From NCBI GenBank assembly GCA_003439945.1, contig QVRM01002762.1, positions 1 to 64,000 of the forward strand: a stretch of DNA of 64,000 nucleotides. Reading direction: 5' to 3'. The position numbers and the translations under genes are program-made. This document shows, piece by piece, positions 47,290-58,754 of the stretch (position 1 is the stretch's first letter; each line of letters begins with the position of its first letter). A model generated the notes under the pieces. It saw nothing but the letters and a program-made list of their open reading frames with translations. It had not been told where the DNA came from and did no database searches. This stretch comes from Dermanyssus gallinae (taxonomy: Eukaryota > Arthropoda > Arachnida > Mesostigmata > Dermanyssidae).

Positions 47290-49980
47290 CGCAGCGCAAC
47301 ACCAACGGCCAGTGTAGCGTTGCACGGACACGGTCAGCATCTGCCAGAATCTGCCGGAGCCCGCCGTGTCCAGTCACACGACCAAGATCGATGGTTTGCA
47401 ACACATCCTGCTCTGCTCTGCCCCGCCTGCGTAGCTCAACTGCCAGCGAGTCAGTCGGAGCAGCGACGGCAAGTCCGACGACGAAGCGGACGAAGAAAGT
47501 CACCGCAGACCGAAAGTCGTCGTTGTCCAATCCACGTGGCGAAACTTTTCGCGACGTTCGCCGCGCAACCGCCATTTGACACATGGCATATAGTAGTAGT
47601 AGTAGTAGTAGTCCATAGTGATGTCTACTTCCGGCTCTTGCATCGCGGCAAGCCGCATTCGTCACTAGGCAGTGTTTCTTTTAACACATATATGTATGTA
47701 TGTATATATATATATATATATATATATGTTTATATATATATATATATATATGTGGATCCCGAGCAGACTTGTCTAAAATTGCTACCATAATGCGCCTGCG
47801 CCTTTGAAGAAGGTAAATTGTTGTAAGAAAGCAGGATGTTGAAGCAGTTTTCTGTTTAAATTGAAACAAAAACTACATAATTTTAACGTTAGTTCTAAAC
47901 TCAACGGACTGAAGCCCGAGTCTTCATTGCTTGACGTTTCCCTGCTCGGGTTGCCTTGCCGAGACTGCGGAGTTTCAAACCCGCCGTCAATATTAGCAAC
48001 CGCCTAGCTCGGGGTAGTTTGGCTTCAATCGTGAGGGAACATACAACAATCCTTGACCTACAATATCAGCGCGCTGCTAGTGTCGTTCATTGTTGCCCGT
48101 TGTTCTCTACGACCCCGCCGACGACTCTGGACTGCTGTTGGTTGCCGAGACGTCAAGCCATTAGTAGTAAACCATCATCTACTACCAGAGTAACAGTTGA
48201 TGATGTAGATGACGGTAGTGGTGATGGCGGTGGAAAGTATCGCATCGGCCGGGGAAAGTTTAGTCTTCGTCTCGACTCTGTTCTCTGACGTTTTTAGGTG
48301 CGGCCTAAAACAAATCACAACGCGAGAACCTCTACCAAATCGTAGAGGGTTTTCCTGCTCCGAGCAAATCGGCTCGCCAGAGCGCTCCCTGCCCCGACAT
48401 AAAATCACCTCACATCTGCTGTCGGAATCTAAAAACAGGCAAAACCAGCTCAACCTCACAGCCCGCCTCCGCGGCACTGCCGTAAGAACGGTTCGGTCAA
48501 TTGTTCCCCTGTTCATCTACTGCTGGTATGTATGGCAGCTCAGCAGCACTCAGCCAATAGTGTTTGAATTGCCACTCTAATACGTGAGGCAGAGGTTGCT
48601 ATGCCCGCAAGTATACATACCCGCAAAGGCAACATCGCACGTCGCAAAACGACTGCGATTAAGAAAAATAAGCGTGTCATCATTGGCATTTATATTGTTT
48701 TCTTTCGTTTCTGAAAGCGGTTACCGACGTGGAAAACGGCTATTTAGTAAATTACTGTCCGTCTGCCTGTTTGTCGGAAACGGCTTCTCTTCATATATTT
48801 TTGCGAACGGCCGATATAATACGTATTTTACTTTCTGGCGTTACTGGCGTAGGGCTTACAGCCAGATTCTAGAAATTCTAATTTTCGAAATGGTAGACGA
48901 CAAAATGTCACCGCTTAAATGTCTGTGTATCTGAACACGATAAGCTCAAGAGTATGCTGGTTGAGCTAATGATATACCACAGCTTTAACGCAACTGTTGT
49001 AGTTCTGCAATGACAAATTCCGAAAACAAATTTATTCGGCTTTCCACTATAGCCCAATCAAACGTAGTAGGTTTAAACGTCAATAAAGATAAAAGTACTT
49101 CAACAATAGCTTTGTTCAATTAGCTTTGCTAGATCCCACTAATTGCGGTAATCCTCAATGCTATGTTAGCCGAGTAAACGGCTCTAAACTGCCTAGAAAA
49201 TGGGGCTAAATCAAAATAAGAATGTGTGACAAAAACAGTGCCAATGAAAACAGGAAACCTCTAAAGCTCTAGCAGAAGTAAATCGCTTTGCATGAGCAAA
49301 ACAGCGCCTTCACATTATCTTCAAATAAACGATCAATCAAGTGTCTACGCGTATAGCGCGCATGTATGACGTCTCGCCTCACAATAGCTCGCCTTTCCTG
49401 AGCCACTCTAGTAGTTCCACACGCTGCCTTTTCGTCAACCTCTAAAGGACGACACCAGAAAATAATGCTCTATGAACGTCATATTACGCTGCCGTTTAGG
49501 AGCCCGGCTTGTCTAATGGTTGACTTGTGTCCCTGACGGTTTATTGCTGTATTAACAGAGACTCCCTTCAAACTTATTGTCGTTCCCAAACAAGGACAGC
49601 CAAGGACAGGTGAAAGTGCAAGTAAACTTTTCCTATTGAAAAACAAACTTTTCATACGTACGCTAGTACCCTTGAACCCTCACGATGAGCCTACATAACG
49701 TGCATACAGAAAATTCCCCTCATGCTTAATATGACTGCTACAGAGCACAATAGACATTGCAGTAGACTGGGAAATAAGCGATCAAATCGATACAATGAGC
49801 AATAAAGCTAGAGCAAAAAGTAAAGGTAAAATGAGGGCGAAATCGCGCATGCGAATTTAACTAGTAGTCGCGCTTTTCAATCTTGTTTAGAAAAAAAACG
49901 TACTTTAGTCGCACAACCATAAACAGCAGTACCTTGCACCCTTCGTCTGGAGCAGGACCTAGATAGGAAAAGAGGAAGCC
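47290..49980. other. Gene-free region; unique DNA after 48.5 kb
   Basis: No gene is recognised. GC-rich DNA runs to 47580, then a TAG run near 47591-47611 and TATG/TA arrays at 47690-47751. From 48550 to 49980 the DNA is unique and almost free of microsatellites and has no open frame of note, apart from one of 116 codons at 48584-48934 with no recognised domain. Confidence 0.6.
47690..47751. repeat. (TATG)n and (TA)n compound array
   Basis: TATG repeats pass into TA with a TATGTTTATA interruption. Confidence 0.9.
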
Positions 49981-49984
49981 CATA

Positions 49985-50035
49985 TCATACCCCACTGTAC
50001 GTTGCTACAGGGTGGCGACGTACAGTGGGGTATGA
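49985..50035. other. 51-nt hairpin with 24-bp continuous stem
   Basis: Outer arms TCATACCCCACTGTACGT (49985-50002) and ACGTACAGTGGGGTATGA (50018-50035) are exact reverse complements. Six further pairs, two of them G-T wobbles, close inward to a 3-nt AGG loop. It sits in a repeat-poor stretch. The loop is too tight and the hairpin too short for a typical pre-miRNA. It could instead be a foldback remnant or a recombination or replication product. No ORF lies beside it. Confidence 0.9.
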
Positions 50036-50039
50036 AGTT

Positions 50040-53000
50040 CGTTATCAAGGTCGTACACGCCCGAAGCTTGTAAGGAGGGTCTCGAGGGACCAGGCACGCC
50101 GTGAAGCAGCCGGAAGAGCCTCGCACGACAACAAAGGTTGCCTAGAACAGCAGCTGCTAGGTCATGCTGACAGCCAGTAATTGTTAGCAGCTATCATTGA
50201 CAGCAACGGCAAGCGTTTCGATTCCAGAAGCGCAATATGGCAGTTAGCCAGCAGTATCTCACTTGAGAATAAAACAAGCATCAAAACGAACCTATTTTAC
50301 CATTCTCCGAATAGTTTTGCAAATCTCTTTTTTTTTTCAATAAAATAATAATTTGTATTTAGAAAAAGTAATCTATTTAGTTGTATCTATATTTACAACA
50401 CACATTTATTTTGTCTAAGAATAATAGATAATTAAATTATGGATTAATTAAATCATGGCCATACTAAATATTAATTATTATTATTATTAAATATTGCAAA
50501 AGCATTTATCCGATACGCTGTTAGCAAAACGTCACTGCCGCTTTGTCTAGTATCCAACGCCCCGATTCTCACTAGTAGGCAAGGTCGCTAAGCAGATTAC
50601 GCACTGACGTAACACCGTTCACCGATGTCATTGGAACCAACTTCTTTCATCAGCTCAGCTTCAATGACTAAGATGGCTTACCCTGGCAAGCTCAAGCAAC
50701 TCATTCGAATCTATGCTGTTAGTCTATCTCAGATAAAAGGGAAGAAGACAAACAACAACAGCGACAACAATAACAACAACAACAAAAAAGCAATTTCGGC
50801 TTTTAAGAAGAGTGTTCCATCTTGGTGACTGGTACCACTGGTTCACAGAGTCCTATTTCGGTTACACACACACACATTATGGCAAGAGACGACGAAATGT
50901 GCTGCGCCCCCCCCCCCCCCCCCACTATGGAGAGCGTTGCTGTGGGCCAGTCCAACCACCATCCAAGCGAGCAAGCAAGCCAGCAAGCCGCATCACGATC
51001 CTCAGTAAATTACTAGCGGGAAAAAGTTGCGTTTGCAAGATGAAAGCGCGCGAGCGTCTTCATCTCAGCCTGAGTGTTGGTGTGTGTGGTAGGGTTGCTA
51101 TAGTGGCATTGTATCATCGCTGTTGCTTCGTGGTGTTGGATAGCTTCTCGTCAGAGCGCTGCTTGACGCAATGACGAGCGGGCAGCCGGGCGCTGGTCCC
51201 ATCCGACCCAGCGCCTTCCCGTTTAAAACGGGGACCACACAGAAGCAGCGGCTTTTGGCGGCGGTGTACGCAGGAGAAGCGGCCGTAGAAGCGAAACACA
51301 CACGCACACAAAACGAAATCTAAACCCTGCGGCAACTTTTTAACCGGCGCTTCATCGATCCTCGGCCGTGCGTCAGGCAGGCACGGAAATCCCTTCACGG
51401 GATATTATAGCGACACCCAAAACCCGACCACCCCCTGAACCTGCACGATGACGAAAAACGAAACACCAGCCAATCCCCTCTGAGAGCGCTGAAGTCTCCC
51501 GTATGACGACGACGACAACAACAACAACAACAACAAAACAACCACAACAACAACGACGGCTGCTGGGGAGAAGATGATGACGAGAAATTGCGCTGGAAGA
51601 GAAACGCGAGAACGTGTCGGCTGGCAGCCCCCAACCACACTCGGCCAGCCGCCCGAGGGCTGCTACTGTGCTGCCCTTGTGTTGCAGGCGCCGCGCCGAT
51701 CAAACGAAGTCAAAGAAAAAGGAAAACACCGGGCGGAAGGGCGGAAAATGAAGGACGAAAAAAGGCGCCGCCGCTACGGACCCGGTGCCAAAATTTCCCG
51801 GGAGGAAAAACCTCTCCCACTTGCTCCTTCTTCACCCGTCTTCGGGAGTGAGCCCTTTCCTGGCCGGGGTCGACCTCATATCGGATATCTGAAAGCCGTC
51901 AGTCCACTCAATGAAGAACTCAGCAGCACACTAGCAGGAAGACAAGTACAGCACTGTAGCGCTGTAAGACTGTTATGGATAGCCCCTCCTCTTGCAGTAA
52001 TCAAAGGTTATTCGCAGTAAACAATGCGTTGTACTCTCAGTGTTTTGTCGGTTCTTGCTTATAATAGCCTCACAGCAATTAGACCTCACGACTGTAACAT
52101 TATTTAAAATCATAATAATAATTGTTGTTGTTATTATTATTATTATTATTATTATTGTTACCATTATTATCACTAACACGGTTATTTTTGTTATTAATAT
52201 ACAAAAGCGTAACTGTTGTTCACTAAAGCTTAATGTAAAAAACTCCATAAAAAATACAAGACGGGGTATTTTAGAAAGGTTTCACTGGTGGTACTACTTT
52301 GTGTGAAAGTATGCCAAATATAACTCTCTAGTTTCAATTGTTTGCGCCCTTATGAGATTTGGTTGTTTTTGCTACTCTTTGCGAAAATTACACTGCATGC
52401 ATAGTTCTCATCGCACCCTTTTCCATTTGTTTTCACGAGACGTTTACTGCTACCATGATGTCTCGGCGTCGTAGGCCCTGATCGCGCCAGCTGGAGGCAA
52501 TAAAGTGACAGGAGAACCGGAGCCCCAGTCGGAAAAATAGGGCCGCTTTCTCCACTTGTTCCCTGAGAGGCCATACACAAGTGAAATAATGCGTGCGAGC
52601 CAAAGCGACTTCTCAACAAGCCAGTGGGTCTCGACAAAATAGAAAACATTTTTTGCCTTGGTGTGCCGTATCGGAAAGCTAGGCGACCACTTCTGCAACA
52701 GCAAGCGCCAGAAAACAATATTCCGGGTGACATTTAGCAGGTAACGTTTTCAGAGACGACTAGACATTCCGTATTCTACGACAAGGCAAATTTACGTTAA
52801 CATGACACACTCTGGTCAGTCATTCGAATCATCATAATCATCGATCAATCAAATCATTCACTACATCACAACGGTGATGCCTGCCTAGTACCTAATAAGT
52901 AACTACGCACGATCACAATGAGATTACACGTATGCATAAGTACAAAAATGATGACCCCACATGACTGCCTGATTATATCTGAGCTCCAGAGCTGCAACCT

Positions 53001-53065
53001 ACGACTCGTAAATGTAGCACCCACTTCCACCATACGTGGAACACTAGTTACAACTATACAACACG
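50040..53065. other. Gene-free region
   Basis: No gene is recognised. A short CAA run lies near 50750-50785, a 17-base C run at 50907-50923, CAA at 51503-51560 and ATT at 52119-52160. The stretch 51000-51900 is GC-rich with overlapping open frames on both strands (up to 148 codons, Arg/Lys/Pro-rich) but no domain I recognise. From 52200 to 53060 it is unique. Confidence 0.55.
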
Positions 53066-53071
53066 CTTATC

Positions 53072-53282
53072 AAGCCTGGTGGTGCATTCGCGTGCGCCTC
53101 GCGACCGAAGGAGACACATAGGTGCTGCACGAACTCGAGCCCCACCGTTGCACACTTGTATTTATGGGGTGCTTCTTACGAAGCAATGCGAAAGCAGTCC
53201 CGTGGACGTAAAGTGTTGGCTGAGGGTCTGCCCGAAAAAAGTTTAGTTACCAATTATTTTTAGTTACCTTGCTAGTTACCAA
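53072..53282 (+). mobile_element. tRNA-derived SINE, copy B
   Basis: Aligns with the copies at 4.1-4.3 kb (minus) and 57.4 kb. Shared blocks are AAGCCTGGTGG...GTGCGCCTCGCGACCG, GAGACACATAGGTGC, CTCGAGCCCCACCGTTGCAC, TTGTATTTA, GAAGCAATG and GGCTGAGGGTCTGCCCGAA. Box B here reads ACTCGAGCCCC and carries an 8-nt insertion relative to the other copies, so pol III competence is doubtful. The 3' end differs from the 57.4-kb copy: it carries three TAGTTACC repeats (53244-53280) instead of CAA. Confidence 0.85.
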
Positions 53283-53284
53283 TA

Positions 53285-56200
53285 ATCAACCATACCCTTT
53301 GTGCGACCGTTGTTCAGAGTAAATGTTCTGCTCGATAACGTAACAACATCGAGACACAGTACTTACATCTAGCCATTCAAGCTGCATTGTATGACAGTAT
53401 GATAGTAAGGCGGCGATAATGTCTGTCACATGACACTCAAGAGCGGTTAGTATCTGACTTGAAATAAAAGCGTCGTTCCAGGTCAAGTTAAGGTGTATGT
53501 GTGCAAAACACAACACCGTGTCAATCACTATATAAACTGTGTCTGCCACCTTCGCGGGTGCTTCTCTGTGTTGGGCAGCTTTCCTTCTTCAACAACAACA
53601 ACAACAACTACTACTACTACGACTTCTTGTTACTGGAGCATTGCGATAAACGAAACAAATAACGTCATTTTGCCTCGCCTAAATCCGACATGGAGCTGCA
53701 TGAAGGGACACGTACTTACTTCCCTGCGATCAGCTCCAGTGGCTTTCGAGCGACAACGTGCCATTATGACGCGGTAACGATGACGTGCGCCCGCATGCAC
53801 TTCTTAAGTGGAAACATAGACGACAAAGAATGACGCGAAAAATGCAAGGCCAAGGTGAGCCTCGTATTCGCCATCGATGCGGTGCAGCGATGGACCCTAC
53901 ACATTGCACGGGCCCGCTCTGGCATCATTGGCGTCTTCAACGGTGGACGTCTCGTGGTCAAGTGGATTCCATTTGTTCACCGCGGCGTCAGTTAACATCG
54001 GCCCTCATTATGGCCTGACATGCCCTTAACTCTGCCGGAACCTACGCTACTCGAGGCTGCGACCCTGCAGTATCAGCAGCAGCTGAGTCGGATTTTCGTT
54101 AGTGTTCAATTGTGGACCTAGCGTAAACCACAAACAGCCTCGTTAGATGGCTGACTATCAGATTCGAACTCACGATAGAATTCGTGCGGGTGGAAAAGTG
54201 CAAAGTCGAAAGTTGAGAAGGCCCTGTCTATAGCGTCCCTAGTCGTCAGCTGTCGTCATGTCCTGATGATAGGACAATCCAGATAAGCAAAAACCAACAG
54301 TAACACAATACGAATGAACGCTACTGTCAATGTTCTCGGTCAACAGATGAGCCGTAATTTGGCAACATGGCTAGCGTCCATCAATCTGGTTCCTGTTGTT
54401 GTTTCTGTTGTTGTTGTTGCTGCTATGGCAGCTGCTGTTACTATGTAGCCTTCTTGTCGTATTGTTTCCGCTGTTGTTCTTCTTAGCGTTGTTGTTTTAG
54501 TCGGCATTTATTATCTCCGTCTTTATACCGGAGCCGAAAATCCTTACTTCGACAACCGTGTAGCTTTGCTGAAGAGTACTTAAGCAATAAAGTGAAGGCA
54601 GAAGGCGTTGATCGTTGCTCATCAGTTTCCCGGATCCCGCGATTAAGAAATGGGTTCTCCCCTCAAAAGTCCCGTCTTCTGGTGCCGATCAGTAAGAACG
54701 CAGGAGAGTGGCAAGTTTCCAGTGAAGCTCGAAGAAACGAAAATGACGAAAATGCCCATCATGTCGCCTTGGCATGGCCATCAGAGACTAATACCTCGTT
54801 TATCTCGACGGCAAAAGCAAGATAGGGGGAGAAAGCGAGAGAGACAAGCTGTCGCCAGGCAGATACATCGAAAACACGCCAGCAAAACAAGAAGCAATGG
54901 AGAAAAAGATGAGGCACAACATAAGAGGGGTCTGGAGAGTCTCCAGCCCAACAGAACTGCCATTTCTAGCAGCCTACAGTTGAAGTGTTGAAACAAATTA
55001 TATATATAACTCGCCTTGGTAAATTACTTAAAGGTGAGCACCCCCCAGCATAAGTAAGTCTTCAAAAGTTACAAAGCTTTTTGCGGACTGCAAACAGCAT
55101 CTTCTAAAACTAACAATAACAATAGAGCGCAAAACAAAAGGTCGGCCAGATGCAATGATAGCTGCCAGATGGTAACAAAAACAACAACAACATTAACAAC
55201 AACAAAAGAGCTAAACAAGACGTCTGTGCGTCCTTGTTACGGTATGCTAGCACATGCTTCTGGCGGCTACAAGGTTACAAGACAAATTGCCTAGTGCTTT
55301 TGTGTAGAAGCTCTCCATTACTCCACCTATTATTATTATTCTTTTTCTTCTTCTTCTTCTGGTAGCCGTGAGGACGACGAGATGCGTGAGGATTGTCCCG
55401 TTTCGTTTCATTCCATCCCGCCGCACCCCGCCCATAACGCTGCTCTGCTAACGATTCGAACGCATGTTCGAGCATCGAGCGGCGAGGCAAAACAGCCAGC
55501 CCTCTCCACCAGTCGCAGCAATGGTATCTATCTCACTGTGCTGTACTGCGCTGCACTGCACGTACGCGACTCATACAGAAGAAGCACATGTACGCACGCG
55601 GACCCGCGTTACTCAAAAGGAAATGTCTGTCTGCATGCCTGCCTGTCTGGCTTTGTTCCACAATGTCCGAATGACAGCGGCGGCGGCAGCGGCAGCAGCA
55701 GCAATAGCAGCGGCAGAAGCAGCTGTTAAGATCCAAGATTTCCCGCCAACGGCGGCGCCCTCGGTTGGGCTTTTTCACCATAGAGAAACCCAGAGATTTC
55801 CTTTCCTCTCTCTCTCTCGATATATATCTCTTCCGGAAGGAATAGATGGAGAGAAGGAAAGAGTGGTAGAAAGGGAGGTGAAAAAACGAAAGAACAAAAA
55901 AGAGAGACAGATCCTTGGCGCCACTTCTCAAAACGGGGCAAGATGGCCAGCGTGCATAGCAGCGTCCTTCTCTAGCAGAAGGAGCAGAAGGCCTCGCCAA
56001 CCGAAATGGCGAGCGAACTCACACCAAAAGCCCAAAGTGCATCATCACGGCCTATCTTCACGCATTCTTTGCTCGCCGTTTCGTTTCTATGGAAGCAAGT
56101 TGCTACTGTTTGCGTCCCTTTGCCGATGCATTTTCCTACTCTCCCAGTCGTTGCCGGCTCTGCTCACAACAACGGCAATGTATTTCTGTGCAGCCTATAC

Positions 56201-57375
56201 GAACATAGGCTCCATCCAGACAAACAGTCCCCTTTCTACGACTACGACTAGAACGCTGAAAGAAGCCGCCGTCCTGCCCCGTGCATCGCCATGATCGCCG
56301 CCCGTCGACTAAAGAAGCTCTCTTAGAAAGGCGTGCCTATCCACATGCACATCTCGAGTGATCGACTGACCTGACCGCCCAACCGGCCGACCGACCAATG
56401 GCCCGGCCGGCCCACAGATCGAGACTGGAGAGTGCAACTTGGGCACGGGCTCTTCAGAAGTGTCGTCGTAGTCGCTGGAGTTCTTTTCCAGTCGCATAAC
56501 CGCCGGTCCCGGTGGCGCAGTTTGACGGGATGGATGTATGTATGACTGACCGTGTCGCTTGTTGCACACGCTGCGATACTGCTGCGAATGTCGTGTAAAG
56601 TCACACGTACTCCTAGATATATTTTTGTATATGTGTATGTGTATATATATATATATATATAGATCTTTATATCGATTGAGGCCTTTGATACACACTGAAA
56701 CTGATAACTACCGAACAAATTCCGTTTATAGGCCACGCCCTAGATGTGGTACCCTTAACGCCATTGTTTTATCGAAAACCTGAGGGTTATGTAATGCAGT
56801 TCCGTCAATAAAGCACGTCATCAACGAGCCAATCAAATCCTCGTCCATGACCACCCATGACGTCCCCGATGACGGCGCAAAGCAGCGCATCAGATACGCT
56901 TAGTCAAGCCGTTAGTCCACTATGTACTTTCGAATTATGATCTCCTAATAGGATGTCTGTGTGCGTAATTGTCTTTGTGTCGTACCGTCCATAGGCCTTT
57001 CTCTTCAGGCTGCGGTGAGGACACCCGAAGGCAACTTGAGTATGCTGTGAGTAACTAGCTAGGTTCATTGTTCTTCAGCAACCCCACTAACGGCCATTGC
57101 TGGCTCTTCACACGCGACTTTAGCAGCTACAGACAAACTCTCAAGTCAAGACGTATGCCTATCTACATTTATACATACAAAGTCAGTTACTAAACGAGCC
57201 GAAACTAGACAGAGGTTGTACGACAATAATAGTCTGCTTGGGTCTGTGAAGAAGAAGAAGAAAGTCATAATCAAGTCATTAGATGTGCTAGCTATACTAA
57301 AGTGTTGTCATATTCGTACTAACGTTGCAGCAATCGTATTACTAGTAGTAGTAGTAGTAGTAACACGAAAAGAGT
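53285..57375. other. Gene-free region
   Basis: No gene is recognised. A CAA/CTA run lies at about 53590-53625, GTT near 54395-54420 and CTT near 55345-55360. A GCA/GCG run lies near 55675-55725 and a GA-rich tract at about 55845-55910. AT lies at 56640-56661 and TAG near 57343-57361. A 276-codon plus frame (55464-56294) crosses several of these and has no domain. A short protein-like frame at 53834-53995 is discussed as a finding. Confidence 0.55.
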
Positions 57376-57378
57376 CAA

Positions 57379-57599
57379 GCCCGGTGGCGTGGTGGCTAAA
57401 GTCTGCGCCTCGCAACCGGAGGAGACACATAGGTTCGAGCCCCACGATTGCACATTTGTATTTAAGAGGGTCCCTCTATGAAGCAATGTGAAATACAGTT
57501 TTGTGAATGTTAAATCTTGGCTGAAGGTCAGCCCGAAGGCTTTACTTTTAGTAGTGACACGAAGAAAACCGAGGCTCAACAACAACACAACAACAACAA
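57379..57599 (+). mobile_element. tRNA-derived SINE, copy A, with CAA tail
   Basis: This is the best-preserved copy. It begins GCCCGGTGGCGTGGTGGCTAAA (box A TGGCGTGGTGG) and has box B AGGTTCGAGCCCC about 50 nt later. A tRNA-unrelated body follows (GATTGCACATTTGTATTTAA, GAAGCAATGTGAAATACAG, GGCTGAAGGTCAGCCCGAAG). It ends with CCGAGGCTCAACAACAACAC, a CAA-rich tail at 57577-57599. Total length is about 220 bp, normal for a SINE. I could not identify a clear target-site duplication. It encodes no protein and would depend on a LINE in trans. Confidence 0.88.
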
Positions 57600-57904
57600 G
57601 AAAACGATAACGACAGGACCGTATTCGTTCAGGCCGCCACATAACAACTAACTGCGTAGATGCCGCGCCGTGCTTCGTGTTGCTCGGCTAATCGACAACA
57701 GAATGGCAACCCGTCCGCTCATAATTCGAGGCGGCGGTAGCAGCAGCTATGTCTTCGCAGAGCCTGCAAGGGCGCTGTGCATGTGGTGTTTGTATCTATG
57801 CATACACTAAGCCGCCAGCCATGTTCTGTCGACTGATAACGAGCAGCGCTCGGGGGCCTTTGCTGCTAACCAGTAATACTCGTTGGGCGCAGGTCAATGA
57901 CGTT

Positions 57905-58095
57905 GTAGTTGTCCTGGTAGTCCTGGTTGTTGTTGTTGTTGCTGTCGTTGTTGTTGTTACTGTTGTTGCTGTCGTTGTTGTTGTTGGTGTTGTTGCTGTC
58001 GTTGTTGTTGGTGTTGTTGCTGCTGCTGTTATTGTTGTTGTTGTTGTTGTTGGTGTCGTTGTTGTTGGTGTTGTTGTTGGTGTTATTGTTATTGT
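57905..58095. repeat. Long (GTT)n array
   Basis: About 190 bp of GTT triplets with GTC, GCT and GGT interruptions. It starts about 300 bp downstream of the CAA-tailed SINE but in the opposite sense. Frames are poly-Val/Leu on plus and poly-Asn on minus. Confidence 0.92.
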
Positions 58096-58099
58096 CGCA

Positions 58100-58580
58100 A
58101 GCGACTAATGGTCGCAATTAAGACCCCGCAGTTACGAACGGCTATACGGCTTGCTATTGCACCTCGTTTCTTGTCCTCGTCTATCTTGTGCTTACAGTCC
58201 TCCTGGCCTTTGGTACGTACATCCATCCCATCTCGAGGAGGAGAACGGCGGGAGGAGAGCGGCTGCGGGTGTTGCCGGACATAAATCGACCAGGTCGGCC
58301 AATGATGGTAGTGATGGCGGTAATGTTGATGGCGTTGATGATGATGATGATGATGATGTTTGTTTGAAGGGCAGGAAAAGGAAATGCCCATCGTTTGATC
58401 GCGCTACCACCACCACCATCACTGCTGACTCGATACGATACCCCTGGGCACCCTTAGTCTAGGCTGAGTAGGCACAGCAGTAGGGGTGCATAGACCATAA
58501 CAGCAAATGTGATTATACTTGCAAGGTTCGCACTCATCATTATGGTCGCCCTCCTCTTATCGCTCTCTGTACCACGGGGC
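58100..58580. other. Gene-free region
   Basis: No gene is recognised. It contains a GAT run near 58335-58358 and otherwise unique DNA. Confidence 0.65.
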
Positions 58581-58581
58581 G

Positions 58582-58595
58582 GCTGAAGAAGATTG

Positions 58596-58634
<39 letters not shown>

Positions 58635-58750
58635 AGTCTTCTTCAGCATATCCGCTATTTGCAGGTTGGCGCACCTATATATAATATATATATATATATA
58701 TATCTAAACAGTCTTCTTCAGCACATCCGCTATTTGCAGGGTGGCGCACC
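58582..58750. repeat. 45-bp duplication interleaved with (AT)n arrays
   Basis: Two 45-bp copies beginning AAACAGTCTTCTTCAGCA (58631-58675 and 58706-58750) differ at only a few bases. An AT array (58676-58704) separates them. Another AT array (58600-58630) lies before the first copy, and before that GCTGAAGAAGATTGTT (58582-58597) is nearly the reverse complement of the copy start. The layout is therefore inverted arm, (AT)n, direct copy, (AT)n, direct copy. Confidence 0.9.
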
Positions 58751-58754
58751 ACGA

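Noticed and set aside
46942..47790. 282-codon plus-strand open frame
   Set aside because: Runs through GC-rich triplet sequence and ends in a TA array (YIYIYI). Arg-run and Val-run segments come from CCG/GTC/TAG repeats. No domain is recognised, and it overlaps frames on the other strand.
52350..52733. Two overlapping minus-strand frames that look fairly protein-like
   Set aside because: No family recognised in either frame, no splice-site framing and no start context. They could be chance in unique DNA.
53072..53170. Functional tRNA gene at the SINE heads
   Set aside because: Acceptor and anticodon arms do not form and the sequence continues into a shared non-tRNA body, so it is a SINE rather than a tRNA gene.
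55464..56294. 276-codon plus-strand open frame
   Set aside because: Contains an Ala run from GCG/GCA repeats, a Lys/Glu/Arg segment from a GA tract and a Ser/Arg segment. No recognisable fold, and overlapping minus frames are similarly open.
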